In this document: one piece after another, positions 22,095 through 32,900 of the stretch
Layout: each line of letters starts with the position of its first letter
Position numbering within the stretch: the stretch's first letter is position 1
Assembly (NCBI GenBank): GCA_963854735.1
Contig: OY978101.1
Location: forward strand, 1,703,043 to 1,767,042
Length of the DNA: 64,000 nucleotides
Direction: 5' to 3'
DNA from: Marvania coccoides
Taxonomy: Eukaryota > Chlorophyta > Trebouxiophyceae > Chlorellales > Chlorellaceae
The notes under the pieces: model-generated
Seen by the model: only the letters and a program-made list of their open reading frames with translations
Database searches by the model: none
Told to the model about the DNA's origin: nothing
Position numbers and translations under genes: made by a program

Positions 22095-22179
22095 AAAAAG
22101 TATTAAACAACAACGATTTTATAAAAAAAAAAATTGACAGTAGATTTTTCTTTCGGTAAAAAAAAAAATAACTATTAAA

Positions 22180-25126
22180 TTACAATTCGTCCTTGCCGTC
22201 GAATGGGGCAATGGCGTCGTGCAGTTCAATCGGGGGTGCCGTGCAGCTGCCGCCGCCTTCAGCAGCAGCAGGCTCAGCTGAGCACTGATGAGGGTGTGCA
22301 GGTTCTGCAGGTTTTTCTCCACTTTCCTCTGCTTCGTCACCACCCTCTTCCTCCTCCTCAGATTCCTCCTCAGACACCACTGGTTCTTCTCCTTCCGCCC
22401 CCTCTGCTGTCTGCGCCGCTGCTGCATTCTGCCCATGCCACTTTCCAAACGGCGCCAGCACCGATGGATCTAGATCTAATGCGTGCCCCACCAGTGACGC
22501 ATCTGCGGGCCCCACCACCGGCAGGGGATGCGCCTCTGTGTTGAACACAAAGCTCGTCAGCGGCAGCTTGGCTGGCGGCAGCTCAACGCCCTGGCAGGAG
22601 GGGTGCAGGCAGCGGTCTGGCGGCTCGGTGAAGATAAGGTACAGGTACTTGAGCGTCTCCGCGATCCAGAACGACTCCATCTTGTCTGCCCGTGGCGGTG
22701 GCACTGTGACGACCGACGCCAGGTTGGAGTAGCCACCCCCACGGGTGGAGTCGGAGCACTCCCTGGGGACGGCAACACCCCACACCTCTGCAAGCTTCTC
22801 ATCAGTCACCGCAACGTCGCCCCACCCAACCTGAGTAGCGTTTTTTTCTCCTTCCCCTGCAGCTGCTGCACCGCCCCCAAGCATTCCAGCCTTGCTCAGA
22901 GCCCCCACGGTGGCCTCCACCGCTGCCTGCGCTGCACCCAGCGTCACCGTCTTTGCCAGCTCCGCAGTCTCCGCGTCGGGGGGGAACGAGTCAAGCTGCA
23001 GCGCCTGCACAGCAGCGCGCGCAGCAGCGGCGCCGGCAGCCACCGCCGTCTCTGCCGCGGATCCTGCCAGCGCCACCTGCGCCGCTGCCTGCGCCCCTGC
23101 CGCCGCCGCCTGCCTTGCTGCGGTGGTCATAGCCGCTGCAGGGTCCCCAGCCATGCACTGCCGCATGCCCTCCACTCTTGCCCACAGCTCAAACGCTCGA
23201 AACACAGCCCAGGCCTGCTCACGGTACAGCGGGTCCCCCGTCACCTTCCACATAACGAACAGGCTCTCCACCGCCTCAGGACGCAGCAGGCTGTGCGCGT
23301 CCGCCTCTTTCACCACGAACTCTCCCCCGCCAACGTCTGGGGCGTGGGCGCCAGGAAACTGGGACCCCCCGCTGCCGCTGCCGCCCGCCTCCACAAAGAA
23401 TGCGATCTCGGGGGCCAGCCCCGAGGGCGTGCGGCGGTACAGCTGGTAGCACGTGTGCGCCAGCTCTCTGGCAACCTCAAGGTCGGGAGCGTCGGCAGTG
23501 CCAGGCCTGGCAGTGGACACGTTGAAAAAGTCGGCCAGGGCCAGCACGCCGGGCAGGAAGCACACCAGGTGGTCCATTTTGGGACTCATCAGCGCGCCAT
23601 GCTCTTCTGCCACGTACAGCAGCCCACCCCTCTTCGTTTCTCCTCCTGGCTGCTTTTCTTCCGCTGCATTTTCTGCTGCTGCATTTTCTGCTGGTGGTTC
23701 GCTGCTATTCCCTTTGGCGGGTCTTTGCAACGGCTCCGTGGTGCGCCGCAGCAGCCTCCCCCTGACCGCCCCCATTGCTTGCTTGAAGCGCTCCAGCATT
23801 ATGACGTCGGTGCCCCCCGTCATCACCCACTGCTTCAACAGGTACTCGTAGTAGCTGTCGGTGCGGGCGCCCAGCATAGTGACGCTCGATGCCATGGATC
23901 CATCCTGCGAAGAAACAAGCGGGGAGATGATGAGGATGTTGCACAAGCCTAAGTTGTTGTACACGCCTAAGTCGCCGCAGGCGGGAGAGGTTTTTTTTGT
24001 GGGGTGTGTGGGTGTGTGCGTGACGGGGAGGAAAGTCGAATGTTCAAAGTACTCCTCCCCCCAAAAGTCAAAATACCCTTTGGCGTCCCACCTGCCAAAT
24101 ACATTTAAATAAATACCCTCTCAACTCACGTTCGGGTTCACATACATGGGCAGCAGCCCGCCGTGGGTTTCCACAGCGCCGCTCAGCGCGTCGTGCACCG
24201 CCATGGCCTTGGCCTCCAGGTGGGGCTGCCCAGCAAGCCTGGCCAGCAGCGTGAACTCCAGGGACAGCGTGGCTACCTCCGAGGTCGAGCTCATGTCCAC
24301 GCTGCCCAGAGTTGAGCCGCTGCTGAGGTCGACGTCGCTGTAGGCCACGCCGGAAGAGGAATTGAAACCGAACGACAAGCGGGAACCCACGTCAGCTGCA
24401 TGGGCGAGCAGCCTCTGCGCCAGCTCCGGGTGGGTGGGTTTGGCCAGGTGGCTGGCAGACAGCAGCCCCCCCACTATTCTAATTGTGGTCTCAAACACGT
24501 TGCAGTCCCTGGAGGTGCCGGGGTCCATGGTGTTGGCCACCATCGTGGCGGTCTCTTCAAACTCTTCGGTCAGCGACATCAGCAGCAACGTGTCCAGGGC
24601 GTCGCTGGCCGTCAGCGTCAGGTTGAGCCAGTGCTGGCCGGAGCAGGACAGCGGCCGCAGCTCGTCCTCCCCCCATGCACAGTCGCGGTACCCTTTCCAC
24701 GTCCACCGCGCGGCGTCTCGCACGCGCTCCGCCCTCGCGGCTGGTTCGAATTCGCAGGCGAGGGCGGCATCGCGGCGGGCGGCACGCTGCGAGTCCACAC
24801 CCAGCTGCCATTCATCGCCGCCGCTGAACAGTGGAGATGGAGGGCGGTGCAGCCCCTTGGCGCAGTCGTCTGAGGTGGGGTAGCCCTCGCAAATGCCTGA
24901 CCGGCGACACCGCTCGCTGTCGTCGTCTTCTTGGACTGCAGCAGGTCCGGACGCTGCAAGAACGGCGTGGTCCACGCCTGCACGGGGTCGAACAGAGGTG
25001 GTTTAGCATCTTACTTGGTCACAGTGGAAGGCAGCCGAGCTCTCTTGTGATCGAGATCATCAAAAGCGACGGACATTGTGCGGCCAGCAGCGCAATAGCG
25101 CTGACGATGAACGCTTTGGGGATCAT
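22180..25126 (-). CDS. ER class I alpha-1,2-mannosidase (GH47, MAN1B1/MNS3-like)
   Basis: Three exons, complement(22180-23904, 24130-24977, 25075-25126), 874 aa. Exon 1 gives MIPKAFIVSAIALLAAQ, a short signal anchor; this first junction is the least certain. The GH47 barrel is clear: CAWGEDELRPLSCSG, SDALDTLLLM, NVFETTIRIVGGLLSA, LGARTDSYYEYLLKQW, KMDHLVCFLPG, LRPEAVESLF, MESFWIAETLKYLYLIF and the calcium-binding VFNTEAHPLPVV. The HAWGxDEL-type motif points to the ER enzyme that trims Man9 glycans, rather than EDEM. An Ala-rich insert of ~100 residues (near 22860-23160) and an acidic C-terminal tail (22200-22440) make it much longer than usual. Confidence 0.9.
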
Positions 25127-25217
25127 GGGCGCTTAACCATCGCTTTGGGGTTGGGTGAAATTAGTTAAAAATAGGGGAATAATCAACGTTTTTTTTTGCT
25201 TTTTGGGGGGAGGGAGG

Positions 25218-25450
25218 CATTCAGAAAAACATGAAATTAACGGGAAAACATTGAAAAACATTGGGAAAAACATTCAGAAAAACATTGGGAAAGCATCTCA
25301 GATGAACAGAGTATGTTTTCAATGTTTTTTCTGAATGTCTTTCAATGTTTATCCGTTAATTTTTCCATATTCCGTTAATTGTATGGGTTTCAATGTTTTT
25401 CTGAATGTTTTTCAATGTTTTCATGATGTTTTCAGGCTGTTTTTCAATGG
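25218..25450. repeat. AT-rich inverted and interspersed mini-repeats
   Basis: The left part (25218-25292) repeats CATTCAGAAAAACAT and AACATTGAAAAACATTG on the + strand. The right part (25312-25450) repeats the reverse complement several times (TTCAATGTTTTTCTGAATG, TCCGTTAAT). The arms are separated by ~20 nt and could form a large imperfect cruciform or hairpin. ATTAACGGG on the left pairs with CCGTTAAT, seen twice on the right. Confidence 0.75.
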
Positions 25451-25900
25451 TTTTCTATAACCTTATCGAATTTGAATGTAGCTGACATGCAAAAAATTGC
25501 ATGAAAAATTGTGCTCGAGCCTTCTACTATCTTTATAACCGCAGAGCAACTACTATATCAACGAGGAGGGGCTCAAAGGGGAAGAAAGAGTGGAGGGAGG
25601 TATTCCCATAACACAAGGCACCAGGCTGGCGGCGGCGCTGGGGGCCCCACTTGTACGGCCGTAGCTGAAGTTTTAAATTGCGGTTTTGGAAAATAATTGT
25701 AAAAAAACTATTCGTAAACAAAACCTGCAAACGCGGGGAAAAAATACCAGCTGCTTCTGGAAGAAAGCAAATCCCCTCCAAAAGCAAAAGACAGGCTGGG
25801 CGCCCCTCCAAAAAGCAGCAACCCCTCCAAAAAAACGCTCTCTGTAGCTAGTCCTCACAAATTCTTGTGGTGGGACCTGACCGTGTGCAGCAGCGAGGTA

Positions 25901-25956
25901 CCAGCCCCTGGCGGAGAGCCATTTGGTCATTGCTCTGGCTCTCCGCCAGGAGCTGG
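25901..25956. repeat. 21-bp stem hairpin
   Basis: Left arm 25901-25921 and right arm 25936-25956 are reverse complements at 20 of 21 positions, with a 14-nt loop. The inner 15 bp (CCTGGCGGAGAGCCA and its complement) are perfect. It lies in non-coding sequence. It could be a small-RNA foldback, an element terminus or a regulatory hairpin; nothing in the flanks decides. Confidence 0.7.
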
Positions 25957-26316
25957 AAAGAGCCCCCCGGCTGTGCGGCACTCCTTCCAGAGAAAAAAAC
26001 GATTTTTTTCAATGAGGCGGACGAAGTGGCTGAAACTTTGAAATGTGGGCGCACTTACGAGGGGTATGGTATGGACATGGGGGGGGTAAATTCGGGGGGG
26101 GTAAATTCAATGCGGCGGTTAAAAAAAGAAAGATGCGAAAGAAGCTCCCTCCCACACGAACGCAAAAACTGTAGTAGGTGAACTTACGCCTTTTGGTACA
26201 TGTTTTGAGGATAGTTGCGCCACGTCGAAACTTATTTATGTCTCAACGTGTTGAAAAAAAAAGAATCTCTCTCACCACCTACTTCCCGAAAGCTGCAAAT
26301 TGACTGAGCGGACACT

Positions 26317-29063
26317 ATGGCAGAGACGTGGGAGCCCTCCGACTATTCATGGGATGCGGAAGGACTCGTCAGTGTGAATATACAATCGGGTGTGCTCCCT
26401 TGCCAAAGCCCCCTTGCGACCAAACGGAAGAGTGGGAGCAAAGCCCGGCGCAAACCCAGCGTAGATGCCTTCTGCCAGGTCGAGGGGTGCAATGCGCGGC
26501 TGGAAGTGGCCTACTACAAGGTAGGAATTCTGGCGGGAGTCAATTAATTTTGCCATCATACATCCGTATCGAGCTGCTGGGGGGCCGCGATCGCCCCTAT
26601 ACCCCGCCCGCAGAGCCCTGAATCGTATGTGATCATTCAATTGTGCAGAAATACCGGGTGTGCCCCTCCCACGCCAAGGCCCCGGCGGTGGTCGTTCTGG
26701 GGAAGACAGTGCGCTTCTGCCAAAAGGTGAGCTAGTTTTTTATATTCTGTCAAAGTATTGTCAGAATGCTAGGGATAGTGTTTCTCCCGACTCAGAATCA
26801 TAATTGACACCCGCCCAATCTCAACATTCCAACACCCACTGCTCCGCAGTGCGCCCGCTTCCACGACCTTGCCGAGTTCGACTTGGACCGCCGCAGCTGC
26901 CGCACCCGCCTGGCTGAGCATAACAGGCGCCGTCGTGAGATGACCATGGACCGCAACCCTCGCCTCGTGAACCAGCAGGCGGACAGCCAGGATGCGGCCA
27001 CCAACGAGGCAGCGCTGGCCGCCTCTCAGCACGAAGCAGCATCAAAGTCGAGCTACCACACCCCGTGCAGCAGCGCGCCCTCAATCAGCGAGGTCGCGCC
27101 CTCCTCCGCCCGCACCGCGCCCGCCCTCGCCCGCCCCCACGAGGCGGAGGGCAAGCGCCCCCAGGTGTTGTCAATGGACGACCTGATGGGGCCGCTGGGT
27201 CACTCCCTGCACTCCCTGGATCAAATATACATGCCGGTGCGAGGAGTCCTGAGGGTAAAACCCACCGCGCTGGAGGTGCAGGCCCACGACGCCGGCTTGC
27301 CGAGAATGAGCTGCCTGCCGCCCACCAGCTACCACGCCCACGCTGGCCACAGCTCGGACACAGAAGACTTCAACATGCTGGAAGGCGCGCTGGATGCGCT
27401 GCTGGTGGGACTGGACCCCACTGCTGTCCATGCCGACCCATGGGCCGGCCACGCCCAGGCGCTGCCCCCCAACCAACAGGCCATCGCCGCTGCCTCCGCC
27501 GCCATGTCTGGCCTTCCCCCTCTCCCTTCCCCCGCTGTTGTTTCTGCTGCTGCCCTGGGCCCCATTCCCATGGATGACCTGCACGAGCTGGACCTTGAGT
27601 ACCTGGAAGGCCTGCTCATAGACGACCCAGCAGTAGGCGCAGACTTTGGACCGCCGCCACCCCCCTACCAGTCCCCCGACGTGGTGGTGCAGCTGTCCCT
27701 GAAGCTGTTCTCCTGCCTGCCCACCGACCTCCCCACTAACATGCGCAGCGAGCTGGAGAGAGCGCTGGCGGTGTGCCCCAACTTGCTGGAGGGGTACGTG
27801 CGCCCGGGGTGCACCCACGTCACAGTGGACGTGCGCGTGCCGGCAGCGGAGGCGCAGCGCCTGCAGGACGCCCCCCTGGACGAGCGCATGGCGGAGCTGG
27901 TGAGGCGGTGCGCTGCAGCTGGCCAGCCGCTGCCCACCAGCGCGGGCATGATTGCGCAGATGGGCAGCCAGGTGGCAGTGTTGAGGGATGACCGCGTACT
28001 GGGCGTGGCCGACCTGGGCACGCTGCGCAACAACCGTCCCCGCGTGGCCGCCACGTCGCGCGTGTGCCTGTTTGTGGAGGACGCCGATGCCGCGGTGATC
28101 GACCTGCACGGCGCGGGCATTGGACGCCCCGGCGACGTGGTGCTGTGCCGGCAGCACGGTCGGTTTGTGACCACTGAGGTTGTGGGCGGGGCATACTGGC
28201 GCGTGCACGATGACGCCCTGCCCGAAGACGAGGCAGAGGAGCTGGACGGCGAGTCTGCCACTGGGGTGCTGGAATACGAGGCATCGCTGCGATCGGAATC
28301 CAGTTTCACGTCGCGAGCGGGGTCCGACGCTGGTGGCTCTACTTCTGGGGCCAGCAGCAGCCTGGAGCGCGCCAGCAAGGCCGCAGCAATGGACCCTGCT
28401 GTGTCAGTGCGCCTGCTGGGGCTGGACTGCGGCGTTGCCGAGGTTGAGGTGCAGGTGGGAGGCGTGATGACCGCCCCCCGCCCCCTGCTGGTGCTGCCAG
28501 ATGCAAGGGCCGCTGCCGAGGTGGAGGTGCTTGCCGCCCGTGCCCGCCGCGCCCCCTGGATGGACTCCTTCTTGCGCGACACCGGCGTGGTGGTGGCGCA
28601 CATTTGCAGCGAGGGCGCCGCCGCCAGGGCGCCTGCAGAGGTGGTGGAGGCCCTGGCCGCCCAGACCGCAGAGTACGCCAAACAGGTGGGGTGCCCCGCG
28701 CTGGCCAGGCTGCTGCGCCGCGCCCTGCACGCCCTGCGTCGCGCCATTGGCACCGACGACACGGCCTCTGCCATGATGGCTGGACAGAGCTCATCCACGC
28801 CAGAAAAGGGGGCAGCAGCGCCCCTTGAGGCCGTGTCGGACGAATTCGCTACTCCCGCCGCTGCTGCCGAGCTTGTGAAGGCGAGGCAGCGCGCTCAGTC
28901 CACGCTGGAGTGCACCGTGCAGCGCACGCTGGCGATGGAATCCGAGCTCAGGCGCAGCGCTGCCAACGTCATTGCGTGCACATCCACCATGCTGGAGGGC
29001 AGGCAGCCCCTGGCGATCTTTCTCTTCAGCCTGGCGGTGGCGGTGGCGGCGCGCCTGCTTTGA
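26317..29063 (+). CDS. large SBP-domain (SPL1/CRR1-class) transcription factor
   Basis: Three exons: 26317-26520, 26649-26726, 26850-29063 (831 aa). The SBP zinc-finger DNA-binding domain spans about residues 53-128: FCQVEGC, then KVR-type YRVCPSHAKAP, RFCQK|CARFHDLAEF (intron at the bar), and the basic SCRTRLAEHNRRRR that doubles as nuclear localisation signal. A second conserved block near residues 345-390 (SLKLFSCLP to YVRPGCTHVTVDV) is characteristic of the large SPL1/SPL7/CRR1 subgroup. The last ~20 residues are hydrophobic (PLAIFLFSLAVAVAARLL). CRR1/SPL7 members control copper and hypoxia responses; whether this one does is not known. The target core is expected to be GTAC. Confidence 0.92.
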
Positions 29064-29771
29064 CTATTAATGCACTAAACCCGATTATTTTTTCTTTTCT
29101 CTCAAATATACGTATTGCTGCAGTACAAAGTTGGTTTTCATTTACTTGTTGTTATACTGGCTAGTGTGAGTACCTGCTGCAGCGCTGGCAATCCCTTCTT
29201 GCGCCAGTGGTTGATTTGATTATGCGTTTGCATCCTGCGGTGTTGAGTATCCTTTTTTTTATTCTCTATATCATTTTCTAACTTTTGGCATGTATTCCCT
29301 CCTGACGTCTCCTGAGAACGGAACGTTCCCTGTGTATTTTTGGGCTCTTCCGTCATCTCTTTTGACCCATTGCTTCTTCTGGGAAAAAAAAAAACCTTCT
29401 CATTTCACACGAGTATCACCTACCTTCTCCAAATTCCGTTAACCTTGAATCTTCTTTGTCGTTTTTTTCTTCCTTCTCCTTCTTCTTTGCTCTCTACGAC
29501 AGCGACTCTTTCTTATTTTAATTTTTGGTGCTGAAATGCCCCCGTCAGAGCGTGTTTACCTAAAATGGGGAGGCAGAAGAGCATTTATTTTTTGCCTGTC
29601 TGCGTTTTTTCCTTTCATTGTCACCCTTTTTCCTTCAATGGACGAAACACTCGAGAAAAAAAACAGTCTTACTTCCAATTAACCCCGTTTCCATTTGATT
29701 GTATAAATAAGGGAATGCTGGTTTGATGGCATCTAATTGACGGAAATAAATTCGCTTAATAATACCCAATA
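29064..29771. other. intergenic, convergent 3' flanks
   Basis: Between the 3' ends of the SBP and FKBP genes. Strongly T- and pyrimidine-rich (29230-29520), AT-rich to the right. No open frame with protein character, tRNA or repeat family seen. Confidence 0.5.
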
Positions 29772-30504
29772 TTAGCTCTTTGAGGAATTCACTCGACGAA
29801 GAAGGATCTCAAACAATAGCGACTCTTTGCGGTGGTTGTCCAGCTGCCGCCGGGTGGCAAAGGTCGGCATCTGGGGGGCCTGGCCTGCGCCAGCCGCCCA
29901 CCCAGCAGAGGCCGGCACCAGGATGCGACGCTTTCCTCCAACTTGCATGCCCTCCAGCGCTTCCACCAGGCCAGGTACCGTGACAGCATCGTCCTGCGCA
30001 GCAATTGAAAACCATTCGAATATAGGGGAAATTATTGGGGGAGGAAAAAAATGTTGTTCTTCTTACGAGTGTGAGGAGCACAGGGCCGGTGGGCACGTCC
30101 TGGGGCTGAGAGCTGACCCCTTCCACCGTTGAATAGATGAAGTAGCCGTTGCTGCGGCGCAGCACGTAGTCCACGGTCACGCGGTCGCCACGAGCGGCAG
30201 CAGGGCCCGACCCCGATGCGAGCTCCTGCACACCCACACCGCTGGCAGTCTTGAAGAACTTGGGGGCGAGGTCGTCCTCCACGGTTGCCAGTCCCGGTGA
30301 AGACCATCCGTCCCCAGATTGGGCGGCGGTCCCTGCCTGAGCAGCGCGGAGCGTGGACGGGGCGGACGCCGCCAGTAAAACGGAGCCAGCGAGGAGAGCC
30401 TCCCGCCGGGAAGGCAGTGCCGGCCTTGATGGCATTGCGGTTGGGGGGCATTGCGAGGACCGGGGGCTGCTGTGTGAAGCAGCGACGGTGGTGATGAGTG
30501 ACAT
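29772..30504 (-). CDS. thylakoid-lumen FKBP-type peptidyl-prolyl isomerase (FKBP16-like)
   Basis: Two exons, complement(29772-29993, 30067-30504), 219 aa. The N-terminus is a bipartite plastid/lumen signal: a Ser/Pro-rich stretch, then the twin-arginine SRREALLAGSVLLAASAP (Tat type) and a probable AQA cleavage site. The FKBP domain includes GDRVTVDYVLRRSNGYFIYST and, after the intron, VPGLVEALEGMQVGGKRRILVP. The NGYFxxST form in place of the usual DGxxFDSS matches lumenal FKBP16 types, several of which lack strong isomerase activity. A role as an assembly helper for photosynthetic complexes is inferred from family. Confidence 0.88.
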
Positions 30505-30742
30505 TTTTGTTTCCTAGTTTGCCCGCAGAAAAATATGGTCGCGTGACGTATGGGCCCTTATGGTTTCGATGTCTATTATTAGCAATTTCGGCTATGGAAT
30601 TGGGCGAAATTTAGGGCGAAATCGCAGGCAACAAGAAGAAAGGTTGACTTTTTTGAAATTGCCTCAAAAATCCAATCCGCGTAGTTAAATTGAATATTAC
30701 AGAGCGTAAAGTAACGTATGCGCTGAGAAACAGACATAGGAG

Positions 30743-32900
30743 ATGCCCAGCTCCCTGGCAGACGCGGGCGCGAGAGCCTTGGAAGCTCTTGTTGTCCCAA
30801 TTTTCCGGCAGCAGGCCGGAGATCCCGTTCCGAAAGGCATAGCAAAATATTGCACGGCTCGAGATGGAGGGGATGCGGTGCTGCTCGCCCGTCTTTTTAA
30901 TTCCGTCACCACCAGGTGAGAATCTGCAATGCGAAATTTGGGACTGGTTTGGTGCGCTAAACAAATGCCGTTTATGCCACATGTAGCTCAATATATGTAT
31001 ATCTATAAATATATACCCCCCCCCCCCCCCCCCGCTTTGTTATTCACAAAAACACTGCAATTTACTCACGACTTTTTACCTTCCTTGCCACATCCCGCAG
31101 CAACTCTGACGCTTCCCTGCGCCTTCTCGTCATCCACGAGGGCGTGGATGCGTTGGCCAGCATTTCAAGCAGGCTGGCTGCCGAGGCTGTGCCGCATGTG
31201 GCCGTGGTAGGCTCTATCGACGAGCCGGCAACGCTGCTGCGCGCTGTGTACGATGCTGGAGTGCAAGACCTCCACGAGTTTCTAATGGTGCAATCTCTTG
31301 TGAGTTTGACACATTCGTAGCCCAAGCTTTCACCTTGAATTGTTATCAAAACCGTGCCCGCTAAATATTTTTGTGTTGCGCATGCAGCTGGGAAATCGCT
31401 CTAGAGGCCGCAGCTCCAATTTGCAGTTCTTTCAAGACCTTTCCAGCGACCATGGCGTCGTGGCAACCGACACGCGTGCCGCCTCGGCCAGCAGCTTGAA
31501 GAGGGTTGCTCCGACAGCCTCTGCCAAACCACACGCCCTGGCCCACAGCCTCTCCGCCGTCGCAGAATGCGATGCGGAGGAGGATGAAAGTGCGGCGTCT
31601 CATGCCCATTCTTCTTCTGCTCCAGAGACGGGCCTCCCGCCGCTGCTGAACAGCGGTGCAGAGGGCCTTCTGCCTCGCCCCACCTTGGGATTTCACTTGA
31701 TCTCCTCGGTGGAGGGCCATGCAACCACGGTGGTGCACCTCGACACGGTGCCATTTCTGGTGAGGCCCACCGTGGAGGCTGACGTGGCAGTGCTGCACCA
31801 GCTGCAGGCCTACCTGCCGAATGGCATGCTGCTCCGCCGCGCCACTGCCAGCCGCCTCAGCCGCCTCATGAGCGACGCAGCGCAGCGGTGGAAGTGGGTG
31901 GCAGAGGTGCAGGGCACTGTGGTTGCGGCGCTGGCGCTGGTAGATACCGGCAATGGCTGCGCGGAGTTTGAGCTGGCAGCAGTGAACCCTGCGCTGGTGG
32001 AGCGAGAGGAGGTGTTTTGCGCGCTGAGCTGCTTTGCGCTGCAGTGCCTGCTGGATGAAGGACACGTGGAAAAGCTCTGCCAGGGCAACCTTCGCGTGGA
32101 TGTCGGTAGCTTTGCGCTGCCAGGTTCAGAAGCAGTGCTGGCGCACTTCCAGGTCTCAACGTTCGCAGGTAGGCTTGATGCTATGGTTGAAAACGCTGCT
32201 ACTGATTCTCACCTGCAGGCAGCGTTGCCCAGAAGAGCGTCCCTCTCTGGCCTGGGCGCGTCGCATATTGCGCAGCGCACAGCCGTCTTCGCCCCTGGCA
32301 TCTCCCTCGGCGCCTTCATCTCCTGGGTGGCCAACGGCGTGACAGCCGTGCAACTTCCTCTCAGCCTCGACCTTGACGAAGGGAAGAGCGCAGGCCTGGC
32401 CGAGGCGGAGAGCGGTGCGGCTGCCGAAGAGCGCAGAGAGCCCCGCCGCTCCAAAGCCGCCACAATTCTGGATGCAGCCCGGCGCGTCACCAAGACGCTG
32501 GACTTTTTCGACTCTGGTGAGCCGCAGCAATAATTCAGCTCGACAATTTATTTGTTTTTGCCGGTATTGTCTAGAACTTGCTTTTTGTCAGGTTTCGTTT
32601 TAAACAGGTTTAATGCTGTACAGGAGCCGACGCATTTGCCGAGGAGGCTTTGGCCACCAGCATGGAGACTGTCAAGTCCTACATGCTTGCTTCAGATCTC
32701 GACGTCGACAAATTCACCTCTGCCACGCCTCTGGGAGACGCTGGACTGGACTCCCTCGACATGCTGAAGCTCGCCAGTCTGCTGTCCGAGGCGCTCGACA
32801 TTGCGCTGCCCTCCACCGTGCTGTTTGACTATCCCACTGTGGATTCGCTGTGCACATACGTCGTTGCAGCGCAGGGCGTTGCCAACGCGCTGCAGCACGC
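30743..32900 (+). other. PKS loading region: N-terminal unknown part, GNAT-like region, ACP1
   Basis: Residues 1-~125 have no recognised family. A low-complexity linker follows, then a region at about 240-380 with the spacing of a GNAT acyltransferase (VPFLVRPTVEADVAVLHQL, then WVAEVQGTVVAALALV and FELAAVNPAL). The ACP has the attachment serine in DAGLDSLDML (about residue 544) and ends in LPSTVLFDYPTVDSL. GNAT-ACP starter units are known from bacterial synthases such as CurA, where the GNAT-like domain decarboxylates malonyl-ACP to give the starter. The GNAT call is moderate. Confidence 0.5.

Larger units (their letters stand above)
25127..26316. other. long divergent intergenic region with repeats
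   Basis: About 1.2 kb between the leftward mannosidase gene and the rightward SBP gene. It holds an AT-rich inverted-repeat cluster (25218-25450), a strong hairpin (25901-25956) and a two-copy tandem of GGGGGGGGTAAATTC at about 26080-26110. Open frames here are short and show no recognisable protein. Confidence 0.5.

Noticed and set aside
22528..23952. A 474-codon open frame on the + strand opposite the mannosidase
   Set aside because: A shadow of the GH47 gene caused by high GC codon bias. No domain seen.
25075..25126. Alternative mannosidase start MSVAFDDLDHKRARLP from an ATG inside exon 1
   Set aside because: It can be spliced in frame only with an acceptor deeper in exon 2 and would give no signal anchor, which this enzyme class needs. 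It remains possible.
32169..32220. A possible 50-nt intron within PKS exon 3
   Set aside because: It has GT and CAG ends, but it is shorter than other introns here and the sequence reads through in frame, so I left it as coding.
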